A DNA stretch of 6,290 nucleotides from an uncultured Roseburia sp. (lineage in GTDB: Bacteria; Bacillota; Clostridia; Lachnospirales; Lachnospiraceae): assembly GCA_945928585.1 (NCBI GenBank), contig CAMENQ010000147.1, positions 1 to 6,290 of the forward strand. Reading direction: 5' to 3'. The notes under the pieces are model-generated. The model did no database searches. It saw nothing but the letters and a program-made list of their open reading frames with translations, and was not told where the DNA came from. The position numbers were made by a program, and so were the translations under genes. Position 1 is the stretch's first letter. Every line of letters starts with the position of its first letter. This document shows positions 5,371-6,290 of this stretch, piece by piece.

Positions 5371-6263
5371 CACTGTTTTGTTTTGCTGAATATATCATAA
5401 GTTAAGGTATCTGAATTGTCAAGATAAACGGTAACTGCACCTGTATCGTATGTTATTTCCACCTTTTCTGCATACTTATCTAACCTTTCAAGTGTTTCCC
5501 TGTGGGGATGGCCATAGGGGTTATCCTCACTGCAGGATATAACAGCAAGTTTCGGTGAAGTAAGGCTCAAAAACTCCTCCGTGGATGAATATTTTGAGCC
5601 GTGATGAGCCACCTTCAGCACATCTGCATCCGCAAGAATACTATAGCCATTTTCAGACGTATTACCATATTTTTGCACCAGTCTGGCTTCTGTTGTCTCT
5701 CCTATATCTCCTGTTATAACTATCTTTCGGCCATTTGTCTCTATAACAGTTACTATGGACCTTTCATTTACATCATCAATTATATTGCCATCAGTTTCCT
5801 CACCATCTGTCTGAGGATTTATAAAACTTATCCTTGTTGTGTTATCCTCTATATGCATATCTTCCATACCAAATATAATATTAACACTGTCACTTATTTC
5901 CTCTATAAGTTCATCAAAGGCTTCGTCTCCGGCAGCTGCTATTACATTGTCTACTTTTATTGCATTGTCGTCTATTATATCCTTCACACCATTTATATGA
6001 TCTTCATCACTGTGACTCAATATAATATAGTCTATGTGACTTATTCCGTTATATTTAAGGTATGGCAGAATATTATATGTTCCGCATTTATCATTTGTCG
6101 TACTTCCTGCGTCAAAAATACATACCATTCCATTGTCGCTTACAAATACACTGCTTTCACCCTGCCCTACATTAAGAAAAGTGATAACATTTCTTTTTGG
6201 AACTGATATGTATAGTCCTATGCATAACACAATACCTGCCATAATGCCTGTCAAGGCTTTCAT
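5370..6263 (-). CDS. ComEC-type metallo-beta-lactamase-fold protein with N-terminal membrane segment
   Basis: This 297-residue protein has one hydrophobic segment at about residues 5-20 and then a metallo-beta-lactamase fold of the ComEC/Rec2 type. Landmarks are FLNVGQGESSVF (29-40), IFDAGS (49-54), ILSHSDEDHINGV (81-93, the HxDxDH variant common in ComEC), VITGDIGE (182-189), KVAHHGSKYSS (217-227) and GHPHRETLERL (251-261). In ComEC this domain follows the last membrane helix of the DNA-uptake channel and is thought to be a nuclease. Here the frame is closed by TGA at 6288-6290, so as written the domain is separate from any channel. The ATG at 6263 lacks a convincing Shine-Dalgarno; M8 is an alternative start. 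The position before holA is that of comEC in related genomes. It is either a stand-alone MBL hydrolase or the cut-off C-terminal part of a ComEC. Confidence 0.85.
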   Translation of the reverse strand: MKALTGIMAGIVLCIGLYISVPKRNVITFLNVGQGESSVFVSDNGMVCIFDAGSTTNDKCGTYNILPYLKYNGISHIDYIILSHSDEDHINGVKDIIDDNAIKVDNVIAAAGDEAFDELIEEISDSVNIIFGMEDMHIEDNTTRISFINPQTDGEETDGNIIDDVNERSIVTVIETNGRKIVITGDIGETTEARLVQKYGNTSENGYSILADADVLKVAHHGSKYSSTEEFLSLTSPKLAVISCSEDNPYGHPHRETLERLDKYAEKVEITYDTGAVTVYLDNSDTLTYDIFSKTKQ

Positions 6264-6290
6264 ATATGGCTTTAATATTATTTTTTTTCA

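Noticed and set aside
5341..5373. GTG start for holA adding 11 residues
   Set aside because: The extra residues are encoded by the 13-nt repeat and overlap the previous stop. ATG 5340 has a well-placed GGAGG and gives the usual family N terminus.
5601..6206. Plus-strand 201-residue open frame antisense to the ComEC-like gene
   Set aside because: Its composition is rich in Tyr, Ile and Cys with no recognisable domain, and it lies wholly opposite a gene with clear family motifs. It is a shadow of that gene.

Overview
The window looks like a chromosomal segment of a low-GC, anaerobic, endospore-forming Firmicute (Clostridia), most likely of the Lachnospiraceae type. Anaerobiosis is suggested by the glycyl-radical ribonucleotide reductase genes nrdD (3' end) and nrdG. 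Sporulation is shown by gpr (spore germination protease) and spoIIP (engulfment hydrolase). The family-level placement is inferred from gene content, order and base composition, not from a search.

Layout, left to right. (1) 1-1495, plus strand, a dNTP-supply block: the end of nrdD, nrdG, then dut. Two diverged copies of a roughly 60-nt structured repeat lie between nrdG and dut. (2) 1500-3737, minus strand, a sporulation pair: gpr is transcribed first, then spoIIP. spoIIP meets dut tail to tail with only 4 nt between the stop codons. (3) 3738-4012, a divergent regulatory region. It holds a near-perfect 63-nt palindrome upstream of gpr, a weak candidate forespore promoter for gpr, a strong vegetative promoter for rpsT and a structured rpsT leader. 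(4) 4013-4315, rpsT (ribosomal protein S20) with its own intrinsic terminator. (5) 4363-6263, minus strand: a ComEC-type metallo-beta-lactamase-fold protein followed by holA (DNA polymerase III delta), with a triplicated start/Shine-Dalgarno motif at the holA start.

The order comEC-like / holA / rpsT / gpr / spoIIP matches the classical Bacillus-Clostridia order, so the right two thirds is core chromosome. On the left, NrdD and NrdG make dNTPs without oxygen and Dut removes dUTP while supplying dUMP for dTMP synthesis.

I see no mobile element, CRISPR array, rRNA or tRNA, and no evidence of a wholly new multi-gene system. The parts worth a second look are non-coding: the covarying three-strand repeat before dut, the long palindrome before gpr, the rpsT leader and the repeated start region of holA. 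A further question is whether the MBL-fold gene is a stand-alone protein or a ComEC cut near an A8 run at the window edge.
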